A stretch of 64,000 nt of DNA from Thinopyrum elongatum (taxonomy: Eukaryota; Streptophyta; Magnoliopsida; Poales; Poaceae), in assembly GCA_011799875.1 (NCBI GenBank), contig CM022299.1, positions 29,167,996 to 29,231,995 of the forward strand. Reading direction: 5' to 3'. The notes under the pieces are model-generated. The model was given only the letters and a program-made list of their open reading frames with translations. It was not told the origin of the DNA and searched no databases. Every line of letters begins with the position of its first letter. The first letter of the stretch is position 1. A program made the translations under genes and the position numbers. This document shows, piece after piece, positions 12,594 to 23,940 of this stretch.

Positions 12594-12714
12594 ACTAACA
12601 CCAAGTTACTAGAACTTCGTGATGAACTATAATATGCAAGGGATGACGAAAACGATTCCCAAGCTCTTCGTGATGCTGAAATCGGAGAAGGTAGAAATCA
12701 AGAAATAGCATCAA

Positions 12715-13146
12715 GTGTTGATGGTTAACAAGACCACTAGTTTCAAGAAAAAGGGCAAGGGAAAGAAAGAGAACTTCAAGAAGAATGGCAAGCAAGTTGC
12801 CACTCCCATGAAGAAGCCCAAAGCTAGACCTAAGCCTGAAACTGAGTGCTTCTACTGCAAAGGAAATGGTCACTGGAAGTGGAACTGCCCCAAATACTTG
12901 GCGGATAAGAAGGATGGCAAAATGAACAAAGGTATATTTGATATACATATTATTGATGTGTATTTTAGTAGTGTTCATAGTAGCCCCTGGGTATTTGATA
13001 CAGGTTCAGTTGCTAACATTAGTAACTCGAAACAGGAGTTGCAAAATGAACAGAGACTAGTTAATGACGAGGTGACGATGTGTGTTGGAAGTGATTCCAA
13101 GGTTGATAAGATCACCATCGCACACTCCCTCTACCTTCGGGATTAG
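12715..13146 (+). pseudogene. Copia nucleocapsid zinc knuckle and protease remnant
   Basis: A lysine-rich stretch is followed by a CCHC zinc knuckle (CFYCKGNGHWKWNC, C-x2-C-x4-H-x4-C) at about residues 44-57. The aspartic protease motif WVFDTGSVAN follows at about residues 92-101. The frame closes at 13146 before the integrase part. The order matches copia gag-pol, and a frameshift or stop separates it from gag upstream. Confidence 0.82.
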
Positions 13147-13166
13147 TGTTGGACCTAAATAAATAA

Positions 13167-14072
13167 ATGTTATTTGCGTTGAGCATGAATATGATTGGAT
13201 CATGTTTATTGCGAAACAGTTATTCATTTAAGTCAGAGAATAATTGTTGTTCTATTTACATGAATAAAACCTTCTATGGTCATACACTCAATGTAAATGG
13301 TTTATTGAATCTCGATCGTAGTGATACACATATTCATAATATTGATGCCAAAAGATGCAAAGTTGATAATGATAGTGCAACATATTTGTGGCACTGCCGT
13401 TTAGGTCATATTGTTGTAAAACGCATGAAGAAACTCCATGCAGATGGGATTTTGGAATCACTTGATTATGAATCATTTGATACTTGCGAACCATGCCTCA
13501 TGGGCAAGATGACTAAAACTCCGTTCTCCGGAACAATGGAGTGAGCTAATGACTTATTGGAAATAATACATATCGATGTATGCGGTCCGATGAGTGTTGA
13601 AGCACGCGGCAGGTATCGTTATTTTCTCACCTTCACTGATGATTTGAGTAGATATGGGTATATCTACTTGATGAAACACAAGTCTGAAACATTTGAAAAG
13701 TTCAAAGATTTTCAGAGTGAAGTTGAGACTCATCGTAACAAGAAAATAAAGTTTCTACGATCTGATCGCAGAGGCGAATATTTGAGTTACGAGTTTGGCC
13801 TTCACTTAAAACAATGTGGAATTGTTTCACAACTCACGCCACCTGGAACACCACAGCGTAATGGTGTGTCCGAATGTCGTAACCGTACTTTATTAGATAT
13901 GGTGCGATCTATGATGTCTCTTACCGATTTACCACTATCGTTTTGGGGTTATGCATTAGAGACAGCTGCATTCACGTTAAATAGGGCACCGTCTAAATCC
14001 GTTGAGATGACACCGTATGAACTATGGTTTGGCAAGAAACCTAAGCTGTCGTTTCTTAAAGTTTGGGGTTGA
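13167..14072 (+). pseudogene. Copia GAG-pre-integrase and integrase remnant
   Basis: Two open stretches, 13167-13544 and 13557-14072, separated by an in-frame stop. The first has the integrase zinc-binding pattern (WHCRLGH ... CEPCLMGK). The second has the catalytic core: Asp in HIDVCGP, Asp in FLRSDRRGEY and Glu in NGVSECRNRT, so the D-D-E triad is still visible. It ends at a TGA just after KLSFLKVWG. The integrase would insert the cDNA, but this copy is broken. Confidence 0.85.
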
Positions 14073-14247
14073 GACACTTATGTCAAAAGGCTTCAACCTG
14101 ATAAGCTCGAACACAAATTGGAGAAGTGCGTCTTCATAGGATACCCTAAGGAAAACAATTGGGTACACCTTCTACCACAGATCCGAAGGCAAGATCTTTG
14201 TTGCCAAGAATGGAACCTTTCTAGAGAAGGAGTTTCTCTCGAAAGAA

Positions 14248-15189
14248 GTGAGTGGGAGGAAAGTAGAACTTGATGAGGTAATTGTACCTTCTCTCGAATT
14301 GGAAAGTAGTTCATCAGAGAAAACCGTTCCCGTGATGCCTACACCAACTAGAGAGGAAGCTAGTGATGATGATCATGAAACTTCGGATCAAGTTACTACA
14401 GAACTTCGTAGGTCAACCAGAACACGATCCGCACCAGAGTGGTACGGGAATCCTGTACTGGAAGTCATGTTACTAGACCAAGGCGAACCTACAAACTATG
14501 AAGAAGCTATGATGAGCCCAGATTCCGATAGATGGCTTGAGGCCATGAAATCTGAGATAGGATCCATGTATGAGAACAAAGTGTGGACTTTGGTGGACTT
14601 GCTCGATGATCGGCAAGCCATTGAGAATAAATGGATCTTCAAGAGGAAGACGGACGCAGATGGTAGTGTTACTATCTACAAAGCTCAACTTGTCGCGAAA
14701 TGTTTTCGACAAGTTCAAGGGGTTGACTATGATGAGACTTTCTCATCTGTAGCGATGCTTAAGTCCGTCCGAATCATGTTAGCAATTGCCGCATTTTATA
14801 ATTATGAAATCTGGCAAATGGATGTCAAAAACTGCATTCCTTAATGAATATTAAAGAAGAGTTGTATATGATGCAACCAGAAGGTTTTTGTCGATCCTAA
14901 AGGTGCTAACAAAGTGTGCAAGCTCCAGCGATCCATATATGGACTGGTGCAAGCATCTCGGAGTTGGAATATACACTTTGATGAGGTGATCAAAGCATAT
15001 GGTTTTATACAAACTTACGATGAAGCCTGTATTTACAAGAAAGTGAGTGGGAGCTCTGTAGCATTTCTGATATTATATGTGGATGACATATTATTGATTG
15101 GAAATGATATGGAATTTCTGGATAGCATAAAAGGATACTTGAATAAGAGTTTTTCAATGAAAACCTCGGTGAAGCTACTTACGTATTGA
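14248..15189 (+). pseudogene. Copia reverse transcriptase remnant
   Basis: Open stretches 14248-14844 and 14914-15189, in different frames. The first contains the KARLVAKG-like block (YKAQLVAKC) and the DVK motif before a stop. The second contains QAPRxWN-like QASRSWN and the catalytic YVDD box (LILYVDDILLIGND). The frameshift between them and the stop at 15189 inactivate the enzyme. Confidence 0.85.
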
Positions 15190-15959
15190 GCATTAAGATC
15201 TATAGGGATAGATAGAGACGCTTGATAAGACTTTCAATGAGTACATACCTTGACAAGATTTTTGAAGGAGTTCAAAATAGAATCAGTCAAAGAAGGAGTT
15301 CTTGCCTGTATTGTAAGGTATGAATTTGAGTAAGACTCAAAACCCGACCACGGCAGAAGATGGAGAGAGAATGAAAGTCATTTCCTATGCCTCAGCCATA
15401 GGTTCTATAAAGTATGCCATGTTGTGTACCAAACCTGTTGTGTACCTTGCCATGAGTTTGTCAAGGGGGTACAATAGTGATCCAGGAGTAGATCACTAGA
15501 CAGCGGTCGAAATTATCCTTAGAGGACTAAGGAAATGTTTCTCGATTATGGAGGTGATAAAGAGTTCATCGTAAAGAGTTACGTCGATGCAAGCTTTGAC
15601 ACTGATCTAGATGACTCTAAGTCTCAATCTAGATACATATTGAACGTGGGAGCAATTAGTTAGGGTAGCTCCATGCAGAGCATTGTAGACATAGAAATTT
15701 GCAAAATACATACGGATCTGAATGTGGCAGACCCGTTGACTAAACTTCTCTCACAAGCAAAACATGATCACACCTTAGTACTCTTTGGGTGTTAATCACA
15801 TAGCGATGTGAACTAGATTATTGACTCTAGTAAACCCTTTGGGTGTTGGTCACATGGCGATGTGAACTATGGGTGTTAATCACATAAAGATGTGAACTAT
15901 TGGTGTTAAATCACATGGCGATGTGAACTAGATTATTGACTCTAGTGCAAGTATTAGAC
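15190..15959 (+). pseudogene. RNase H remnant and 3' untranslated part of copia element
   Basis: Around 15553-15650 a broken frame still shows an RNase H-like YVDASFDTD motif. From 15781 to 15940 the motif GGGTGTTAATCACATGGCGATGTGAACTA-type repeats about four times, as in the 3' part of related elements. The bases before the 3' LTR (GCAAGTATTAGAC) lack the GGG expected of a polypurine tract. Confidence 0.65.
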
Positions 15960-17715
15960 TGAAGGAAATATGCCCTAGAGGCAATAATAAAGTTGTTATT
16001 TTATATTTCCTTATATCATGATAAATGTTTATTATTCATGCTAGAATTGTATTAACCGAAAACTTGATACATGTGTGGATACATAGACAAAACAATGTGT
16101 GCCTAGTAAGCCTCTACTAGACTAGCTCGTTAATCAAAGATGGTTAAGTTTCCTAGTAATAGACATGTGTTGTCATTTGATGAACGGGATCACATCATTA
16201 GGAGAATGATGTGATGGACAAGACCCATCCGTTAGCTAATGATCGTTCAGTTTTATTGCTACTGCTTTCTTCATGTCAAATACATATTCCTTCGACTATG
16301 AGAATATGCAACTCCCGGATACCGGAGGAATGCCTTGTGTGCTATCAAACATCACAATGTAACTGGGTGATTATAAAGATGCTCTACAGGTATCTCCGAA
16401 GGTGTCTGTTGGGTTGGCATAGATCGAGATTAGGATTTGTCACTCCGAGTATCGGAGAGGTATCTCTGGGCCCTCTCGGTAATGCACTTCATAAGAAGCC
16501 TTGCAAGCAAAGTGACTTAGTCACAGGATGATGTATTACAGAACGAGTAAAGAGACTTGCCGATAACAAGATTGAACTAGGTATAAAGATACCGATGATC
16601 GAATCTCAGGCAAGTAACATACCGACACACAAAGGGAATAACGTATGTTGTCATAGCGGTTCGACCGATAAAGATCTTCGTAGAATATGTGGGAGCCAAT
16701 ATGGGCATCCAGGTTCCGCTATTGGTTATTGACCGGAGAAGTGTCTCGGTCATGTCTACATAGTTCTCGAACCCGTAGGGTTCGCATGCATAACGTTCGA
16801 TGACGATTTTGTATTATATGAGTTATGTGATTTGGTGACCGAATGTTGTTCGGAGTCCCGGATGAGATCACGGACATGACGAGGAGTCTTGAAATGGTCG
16901 AGAGGTAAAGATTGATATATAGGACGATGGTATTCGGACACCGGAAGTGTTCCGGAGGGTACCGGGTACATATCGGGTCACCGGAAGGGGTTCCGGGCAC
17001 CCCCGGCAAAAGATATATGGGCCTAATGGGCCAAGAGGGAAAACACAACAGCCAGCAGGGGCTGCTGCGCCCCTATATGGGCCGAAATAGGAGGAGAAGG
17101 AAAGAGGGGAAGGGAGAAGGAAAGGGGAGGATTCGGCCTCCCCCTTCCTTCCCTCCCCCCTCTCTTTTTCCTTTCCCCTCCGGTTAATAAGGAAGGGGGG
17201 CCGAATTGGACTAGTGCCCCAAGTAGGATTCCTCCTACTTGGGGCGCCCCATGGCAACTCCCCTCCCCCTCCCACCTATATATACATGGGGAGGGGGCAC
17301 CTAGAACACACACCAACAACTGTTAGCCGTGTGTGGCGCCCCCTCCACAGATTACACCATCGGTCATATTCTCGCGGTGCTTAGGCGAAGCCCTGCGCGG
17401 ATCACTTCACCATCACCGTCACCACGCCGTTGTGCTGACGGAACTCATCTACTTCCTCGACACTCTACTGGATCAAGAGTTTGAGGGACGTCATCGAGTT
17501 GAACGTGTGCAGAACTCGGAGGTGTCGTACGTTCGGTGCTTGATCGGTCGGAACGAGAAGAAGTTCGACTACATGAACCGCGTTGTCAAACGCTTCCGCT
17601 TTCGGTCTACGAGGGTACGTAGACACACTCTCCCCCTCTCATTGCTATGCATCTCCTAGATAGACCTTGCATGAGCGTAGGAAATTTTTGAAATTGCATG
17701 CTACGTTTCCCAACA
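15960..17715 (+). repeat. 3' LTR of copia element
   Basis: 1756 bp, TGAAGGAAATATG...TTTCCCAACA, uninterrupted. It provides the empty-site reference for the CACTA insertion in the 5' LTR. A CTATATATA stretch near 17277 is the likely TATA region. Confidence 0.92.
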
Positions 17716-18901
17716 CTATCCTCAAATAGAATCATTAAACAAGCAAACATATGCAAACAATGCAAACATAACAGCAATCTGCCAAAATAGGACAGTTTGT
17801 AAAGGATGCAAGAGTATTCATACTTATCTAACTCCAAAAATTCTGAAAATTTAGCACATTGTAGAAAATTTATCATAGCTTATTGTGCAAAAAGTTTCAA
17901 CATTTTATCACATCCTTACTTTTCTGGAGAATTATTGCAACAGCGATAAACTTTCTGTTTTGAAACAGCAACTCATATATTTGCAAAATAAGCATGGTGA
18001 AGTCTATCCTTGCCACTTTTATTGAAGTAAGAGATGCAAAATATTATTCTAAATAACAGCAAGCAAATCCTAATAAAATAAAATGACTCTCCAAGCAAAA
18101 CTCATATCATGTGATGAATGAAAATATAGCTCCAAGTGAGGTTACCGATAATGTTGAAGACGAAAGAGGGGATGCCTTCCGGGGCATCCCCAAGCTTAGT
18201 TGCTTGGATGTTCCTTGAATATTGCCTTGGGGGTGCCTTGGAAATCCCCAAGCTTAGGGTCTTGTCACTGCTTATTCTCCTCATATCGATATCTCACCCA
18301 AAACTTGAAAACTTCAATCACACAAAACTTAACGGAACTTCGTGATATGGGTTAGTATGATAAAGACAAATCATTCACTTTATACTCTCAAAGACAAGAT
18401 TCATAATTGTTCTCACACAATGCCTACTGTACTCTACAATTTCCACAATTTATATTAAGCAATATAAGCCATAGAAACTAGAAAACAAGCAAATTATGCA
18501 TTGAAAACAGAATCTGTCAAAAACAGAACAGTACGTAAAGATCCGAATTAACGTCATACTTATGTAACTCCAGAAATTCTGAAAAATTAGGAAAATGTAT
18601 AAAATTTGTATACCCATCAACTGTAAAAAATTCAGAATTTTTCCACATTTCAGTAAAATACAGGAATTTCTGCACTGGACGCAAAAGTTTCTGTTTTTGC
18701 GCAGAATCAAGTCAACTATCATCCACACTATCCCAAAGGCTTTACTTGGCACTTTATTGAAACAAAAGCTATAAAACAAGATCACTACAGTAGCCTAATC
18801 ATGTGAACACACAAAAACAGTAAGGGTAAATGTTGGTTTGTCTCCCAACAAGCGCTTTTCTTTAAGGCCTTTTTAACTAGGCATGATGATTTTAATGATG
18901 C
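17716..18901 (-). repeat. Gypsy internal region with tandem repeats of about 0.73 kb
   Basis: Two copies can be followed of a unit containing the landmark GGGGCATCCCCAAGCTTAG. One copy starts near 5610 and resumes after the copia insertion at 17721; the second starts near 18055; a partial third may start near 18785. It is non-coding and AT-rich. Such arrays between the coding part and the 3' LTR occur in other large plant gypsy elements. Confidence 0.6.
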
Positions 18902-19949
18902 TCACATAAAAGATAAGAATTGAAACACAAAGAGAGCATCATGAAGCATATGACTAGCACATTTAAGTCTAACCCACTTCCTATGCATAGGGATTTTGTT
19001 AGCAAACAACTTATGGGAACAAGAATCAACTAGCATAGGAAGGCAAAACAAGTGCAACTTCAAAACTTTCAACATAAAGAGAGAAAAGTTGATATTATTG
19101 CAATATGTGGAAGCATGTGTTCCTCTCTCATAATAATTTTCAGTAGCATCATGAATGAATTCAACAATATAACTATCACACAAAACATTCTTTTCATGAT
19201 CCAAAAGCCTAGAAAATTTATTACTCTCCATATAAGCAATTTTATTCAATTCACAATAGTGGGAGTATCATATGAAACTCGAATACTAAAAATGGCTTCC
19301 ACATTAAAAGAGTAATGTTCAGTAAAAGGATATTCAAAATTATGACAATAATTATCACTGCTTTTATAACATAAGTATCATCACAATAATCATCATAATT
19401 AGCAACTTTGTTCTCATCATAGATAGGAGGCATGCAATCATCATAGCAAATTTGATCATTCAAAGTAGGGGGACTAAAAAGATCATCTTCATTGAGCATA
19501 TCATCCCTAAGCTTGGGACAAACACTAATTGCAGCAAATAAATTCTCAAACATGTCATTCTCATCAAACATAGCATCCCCAAGCTTGTGGCTTGGCATAT
19601 CATAAGCATAATCACTCTCATCATTAATAGTATGAATAGCACCAATAATATAACCATTATTATCATCAAAATTTCCCAAATTGGTGCCAAAAAGATTTTC
19701 AAGATTATAAGAAGTATCATTATCTTCCCAATCATAATCATCACAATAAGCAATAGGCATAACAAAATCATCATAAATAGTGCTCTCGGACATTGTGCCA
19801 TAAGACAAAGAAGCAATATCATCAAGTGCATCATCTTCCACAATTATTTTTGATTCATTTTCACCAGGCACAACAATAATAGGAGCAATATTATTTGGGA
19901 GAGATACCTTTTTACCTCTATTCTTTCTTCTTTTCTTCTTCTTCACCAC
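18902..19949 (-). pseudogene. C-terminal part of gypsy gag-like protein, frameshifted
   Basis: Two minus-strand open stretches, 19949-19251 and 19249-18902, lie in different frames. The first starts with a lysine-rich tract (VKKKKRRKNRGKK) followed by a long Asp/Asn/Glu-rich acidic region. The second has a hydrophobic segment and a block (HRKWVRLKC) conserved in the same family. With the upstream zinc-knuckle ORF they look like one ancestral gag-like protein broken by frameshifts. Confidence 0.6.
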
Positions 19950-19966
19950 ATCATGTGTGGGTTTAA

Positions 19967-20755
19967 TTAATTTTTTGAGCTTCTTATTGATGAGATTGGT
20001 TGAATAGGGAGCTCCTCCTCGTCACCTATTTCATCATGAGAGACAATAGGAGGGAAAGTGGAAATCTTTACCCTTTCATTAGTATTCCTTTTATATTCTA
20101 TTGGTTTCCCCATCTTTCTATAGTTGGCAATATAAGCATTCTCATTGCAATTTACCATGCAAAACATATAGATATTTTTTAGATTAGTTTCAATGTCGTC
20201 CATGAGAATGAATACTTCAAACCAACTATTTTTATGTGTCAATTCTTCACTCCCCAAAAATAGACAAAGCTCATTATAAAGTTCAAGCATGATCAAATCA
20301 TTACAATATTTGGCCATGATTCGACCATGAAAAAGTTTGCATTGGAAATTAAGATGACCAACCTTATTGCAAAGTTCACAAGTAATAGGACAAAGAGAAC
20401 ATAATTTTGTAGCAAATTCATCTATCACTTTGAGCAAAAAATTGGTTCTATCATGTTTATGCTTCTTACAAAATCTATCTTCCCTATAAGGCACATCTTC
20501 ACAAAGTCTTTCCACTCCACAAAAATTGACATGCTTATAAGAAACATTTTTGTCATGACTTGTGCAATCATCATTAGCATTTTGGATATTCAAAGAATTC
20601 ATACTAACAACATTGCAATCATGCTCATCATTCAAAGATTCCATGCCAAACATTTTATAGAATTCTTCTTCTATCAATTGGGCACAATTTTCCTTTCCAT
20701 CATTTTCACGAAAGATATTATAAAGATGAATAATATGACGCAACCTCAAATCCAT
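19967..20755 (-). pseudogene. Gypsy gag-like ORF with zinc knuckle
   Basis: 262 codons from ATG at 20755, about 100 bp after the PBS, which fits the first ORF of the element. A CCHC knuckle CELCNKVGHLNFQC is at residues 126-139, usual for nucleocapsid RNA binding. It ends at a stop at 19967, after which the lysine-rich continuation lies in another frame. No protease or polymerase follows, so the element probably depended on a partner for mobility. Confidence 0.7.
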
Positions 20756-20853
20756 TTTTTTTATAGTTTTCTTTTATGAACCAAACTAGTGATAAAACAA
20801 GAAACTAAAAGATTCAATTGCAATATCTAAAGATATACCTTCAAACACTCACC

Positions 20854-20871
20854 TCCCCGGCAACGGCGCCA
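20854..20871 (-). other. Primer-binding site, tRNA-Asp type
   Basis: On the minus strand TGGCGCCGTTGCCGGGGA, an 18-base match to the complement of the plant tRNA-Asp(GUC) 3' end including CCA. It lies 9 bases after the 5' LTR (20881). It fixes the minus orientation of the gypsy element. Confidence 0.88.
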
Positions 20872-20880
20872 GAAAGAGCT

Positions 20881-22525
20881 TGATGTCTACTACGCAACTT
20901 TATTCTTTTAGACTCGTGTTGGGCCTCCAAGCGCAGAGTTTTGTAGGACAGTAGCAATTTTCCCTCAAGTGGATGACCTAAGGTTTATCAATCCGTGGGA
21001 GGTGTAGGATGAAGATGGTCTCTCTCAAACAACCCTGCAACCAAATAACAAAGAGTCTCTTGTGTCCCCAACACACCAAATACAATGGTAATTTGTATAG
21101 GTGCACTAGTTCGGCGAAGAGATGGTGATACAAGTGTAATATGGATAGTAGATATTGGTTTTTGTAATAGGAACAATAAAAAACAGCAAGGTAGCAATTG
21201 ATAAAACGGAGCACAAACGGTATTGCAATGCTTGAAAATGAGGCCTAGGGTCCGTACTTTCGCTAGTGCAATCTCTCAACAATGCTAATCTAATTGGATC
21301 ATATAACCATCCCTCAACGTGTGATGAAGAATCACTCCAAAGTTCTTATCTAGCGGAGAACATAAGAAGAAATTGTTTGTAGCTATTCTTTCCAATCGAT
21401 CTATCCAAGAGTTCGTACTAAAATAACACCAAGTTATTCTTTCCGATCGATCTATCAAGAGTTCATACTAAAATAACACTAAGTTATTCTTTCCGATCGA
21501 TCTATCAAGAGTTCGTACTAAAATAACACCAAAGCAAATTCAGATTCATAATACTCAATCCAACACAAAGAACCTCAAAGAGTGCCCCAAGATTTCTACC
21601 GGAGAAACAAAAGACGAGAACATGCATCAACCCCTGTGCATAGATTACCCCAATGTCACCTCGGGAATCCGTGAGTTGAGTACCAAAACATATCTCAAGT
21701 GAATCAATATAATACCCCATTGTCACCACGGGTATTCATATGCAAGTCATACATCAAGTGTTCTCAAATCCATAAAAGTATTCAATCCGATAAAACGAAA
21801 TTTCAAAGGGAAAACTCAATTCACAACAACATAGAGAGGGGAAAACACCATATGATCCAACTATATTAACAAAGCCCGCGATACATCAAGATCATGACAT
21901 CTCAAGAACACGAGAGAGAGAGAGAGATTAAACACATAGCTACTGGTACAAAACCCTCAGCCCCGAGGGTGGACTACTCCCTCCTCATCATGGTGGCCGC
22001 CGGGATGATGAAGATGGCCACCGATGATGATTTCCCCCTCTGGCAGGGTGCCGGAACGGTGTCTAGATTGCTTTTTCGTGGCTACAGAGGCTTGCGGTGG
22101 CGGAACTTCTGATCTAGGGTTACCCCTGGGGGTTTTGGAATATTTGGGAATTTATAGGGTGAAGAGGCGGTGCGAGAGGCCACCGAGGTGGGCACAACCC
22201 ACCTGGGCGCGCCTGGGCCCCCAGGCACGCCCTGGTGGGTTGTGCTCCCCTCAGAGCTCCCCTCTGGTACTTCTTTGTCCCACCGGGTGTCTTCTGGTCC
22301 AGAAAAAATCTCCAAAAAGTTTTGCTGTGTTTGGACTCCGTTTGGTATTGATTTTCTGCGAAGTAAAAAACAAGCAAAAAACAACAACTGGCACTGGGCA
22401 CTATGTCAATAGGTTAGTCCCAAAAAATGATATAAAGTTGCTATAAAATGATTGTAAAACATCCAAGAATGATAATATAACAGCATGGAACAAGCAAAAA
22501 TTATAGATATGTTGGAGACGTATCA
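20881..22525 (-). repeat. 5' LTR of the gypsy element
   Basis: About 1.65 kb, colinear with 2326-4022. It contains three units of the internal 51-bp repeat (about 21382-21533). On the minus strand it starts TGATACGTCTCCAAC and ends GTAGACATCA. Confidence 0.88.
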
Positions 22526-22628
22526 CCGATCAATACAATTCTAGCATGAATAATAAACCTTTATCATGAATAAGGAAATATAAAATAACAACTTTATTAT
22601 TGCCTCTGGGGCATATTTCCTTCAGTGA
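22526..22628 (-). repeat. Reversed copia LTR fragment (right part)
   Basis: Continues the reversed LTR of 1351-2325 after the gypsy insertion. It starts with the duplicated CCGAT and ends at 22628, the reverse complement of TGAAGGAAATATGCC, the true LTR start. Confidence 0.85.
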
Positions 22629-23940
22629 TATGATATGGCCAAAGACATAATGAGATATATTTGATGTATGAGATGATCATGTTTTGTAATAGTTTATCAC
22701 AACTTGCATGTCGATGAATACGGCAACCGGCAGGAGCCATAGCGTTGTCTTTAATTATTGTATGACCTGCGTGTTAATCATTAAGCGCTATGTAATGCTT
22801 TACATTATCGCTAAGCGGTAGCAATAGTAGTAGAAGCATGGTTGGCGTGACAACCCCGATGGTGACACGATGATGGAGATCATGGTGTCATGCCGGTGAA
22901 AATGGAGATCAAGCCGGTGCTTTGGAGATGGAGATCAAAAGCATAAGTTGATGGCCATATCATGTCACTTATGATTTGCATGTGATGTTAATCCTTTTAT
23001 GCATCTTATTTTGCTTAGGACGACGGTAGCATTATAAGGTGATCCCTCACTAAAATTTCAAGATAAAATTGCGTTCTCCCCAAGTGTGCACCGTTGCGAA
23101 AGTTCGTCGTTTCGAAGCACCACGTGATGATCGGGTGTGATAGACTCTACGTTCACATACAACGGGTGCAAGCCAGTGTTGCACATGCGGAACACTTGGG
23201 TTAAACTTGACGAGTCTAGCATGTACAGACATGGCCTCGGAACACAAGAGACCGAAAGGTCGAACACGAGTCATATAGTAGATATGATCAACATAGAGAT
23301 GCTCACCATTGAAACCACCTCATCTCACGTGATGATCGGACTTGAGTTGGTGAATTTGGATCGTGTTACACTCGGACAACCGGAGGGATGTTGATTTGAG
23401 TGGGAGTTCTTAGGTAATATGATTAATTGAACTCATTTATCATGAACAATAGTCTAAGTTATCTTTGCAAATTTATGTTGTAGATCAATGGCTCGCGCAG
23501 TAGCTCCCCTGAATTTCAATGCGTTCCTAGAGAAAGCTAAGCTGAAAGATGATGGAAGCAACTTTGTAGACTAGGCTCGTAATCTGAGGATTATCCTCAC
23601 GGCTGCCCAAAAGTCTTATGTCCTTGATGCACCGCTTGGTGCGCCACCCCCTCCAGCGACTGTGGACGTTGTGAACGCCTGGCAGTCGCTTGTTGATGAG
23701 ATCCCCTGAATTTCAATGCGTTCCTAGAGAAAGCTAAGCTGAAAGATGATGGAAGCAACTTTGTAGACTAGGCTCGTAATCTGAGGATTATCCTCACGGC
23801 TGCCCAAAAGTCTTATGTCCTTGATGCACCGCTTGGTGCGCCACCCCCTCCAGCGACTGTGGACGTTGTGAACGCCTGACAGTCGCGTGTTGATGACTAC
23901 TCAATAGTTCAGTGCGCCATGCTGTATGACTACTCAATAG
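22629..23940 (+). pseudogene. Truncated copia leader and gag start, forward
   Basis: Matches the leader and gag start of the copia element at 11270-12330 in plus orientation, joined directly to the start of a reversed LTR. The PBS and about the first 400 bp of leader are missing. The gag start (ATGGCTCGCGCAGTAGC at about 23488) is interrupted by a stop (GTAGACTAGGC) and contains a 197-bp direct duplication. The copy ends near 23940. Confidence 0.75.
23505..23897 (+). repeat. 197-bp direct tandem duplication in gag
   Basis: The segment starting TCCCCTGAATTTCAATGCG at 23505 recurs at 23702 almost unchanged (a few differences at the end). Both copies carry the same internal stop, so the duplication is younger than that mutation. 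Confidence 0.85.

Larger units (their letters stand above)
6012..17715 (+). mobile_element. BARE/Angela-like copia LTR retrotransposon, degenerate
   Basis: Complete in outline: 5' LTR (6012-10853, split by a CACTA element), PBS, leader, decayed gag-pol, and 3' LTR (15960-17715). It is flanked by the 5-bp duplication CTATC (6007-6011 and 17716-17720). Without the CACTA insertion the 5' LTR is about 1.76 kb, the same as the 3' LTR, and the two LTRs differ at scattered positions only (a few percent by eye). Domain order gag, zinc knuckle, protease, integrase, RT, RNase H is the copia order. Stops and frameshifts in every domain make it non-autonomous. It sits inside the internal region of the gypsy element. 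Confidence 0.93.
2326..22525 (-). mobile_element. Athila-type gypsy LTR retrotransposon, non-autonomous, with nested copia
   Basis: Bounded by TG...CA ends and flanked by the 5-bp duplication CCGAT (2321-2325 and 22526-22530). The element lies on the minus strand: the primer-binding site is beside the right LTR and the gag-like ORFs read leftward from it. Order in element sense: 5' LTR 22525-20881, PBS, gag-like region about 20755-18902, a non-coding region with tandem repeats, a small ORF at 4688-4359, purine-rich tract, 3' LTR 4022-2326. No protease, RT or integrase was found in its own sequence. A tRNA-Asp primer site is typical of the Athila clade; the clade call is inference. A copia element (6012-17715) interrupts it. 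Without that insertion it is about 8.5 kb. Confidence 0.85.

Noticed and set aside
2326..22525. Plus-strand orientation for the gypsy element
   Set aside because: The tRNA-Asp primer site is beside the right LTR on the minus strand and the zinc-knuckle ORF reads leftward.
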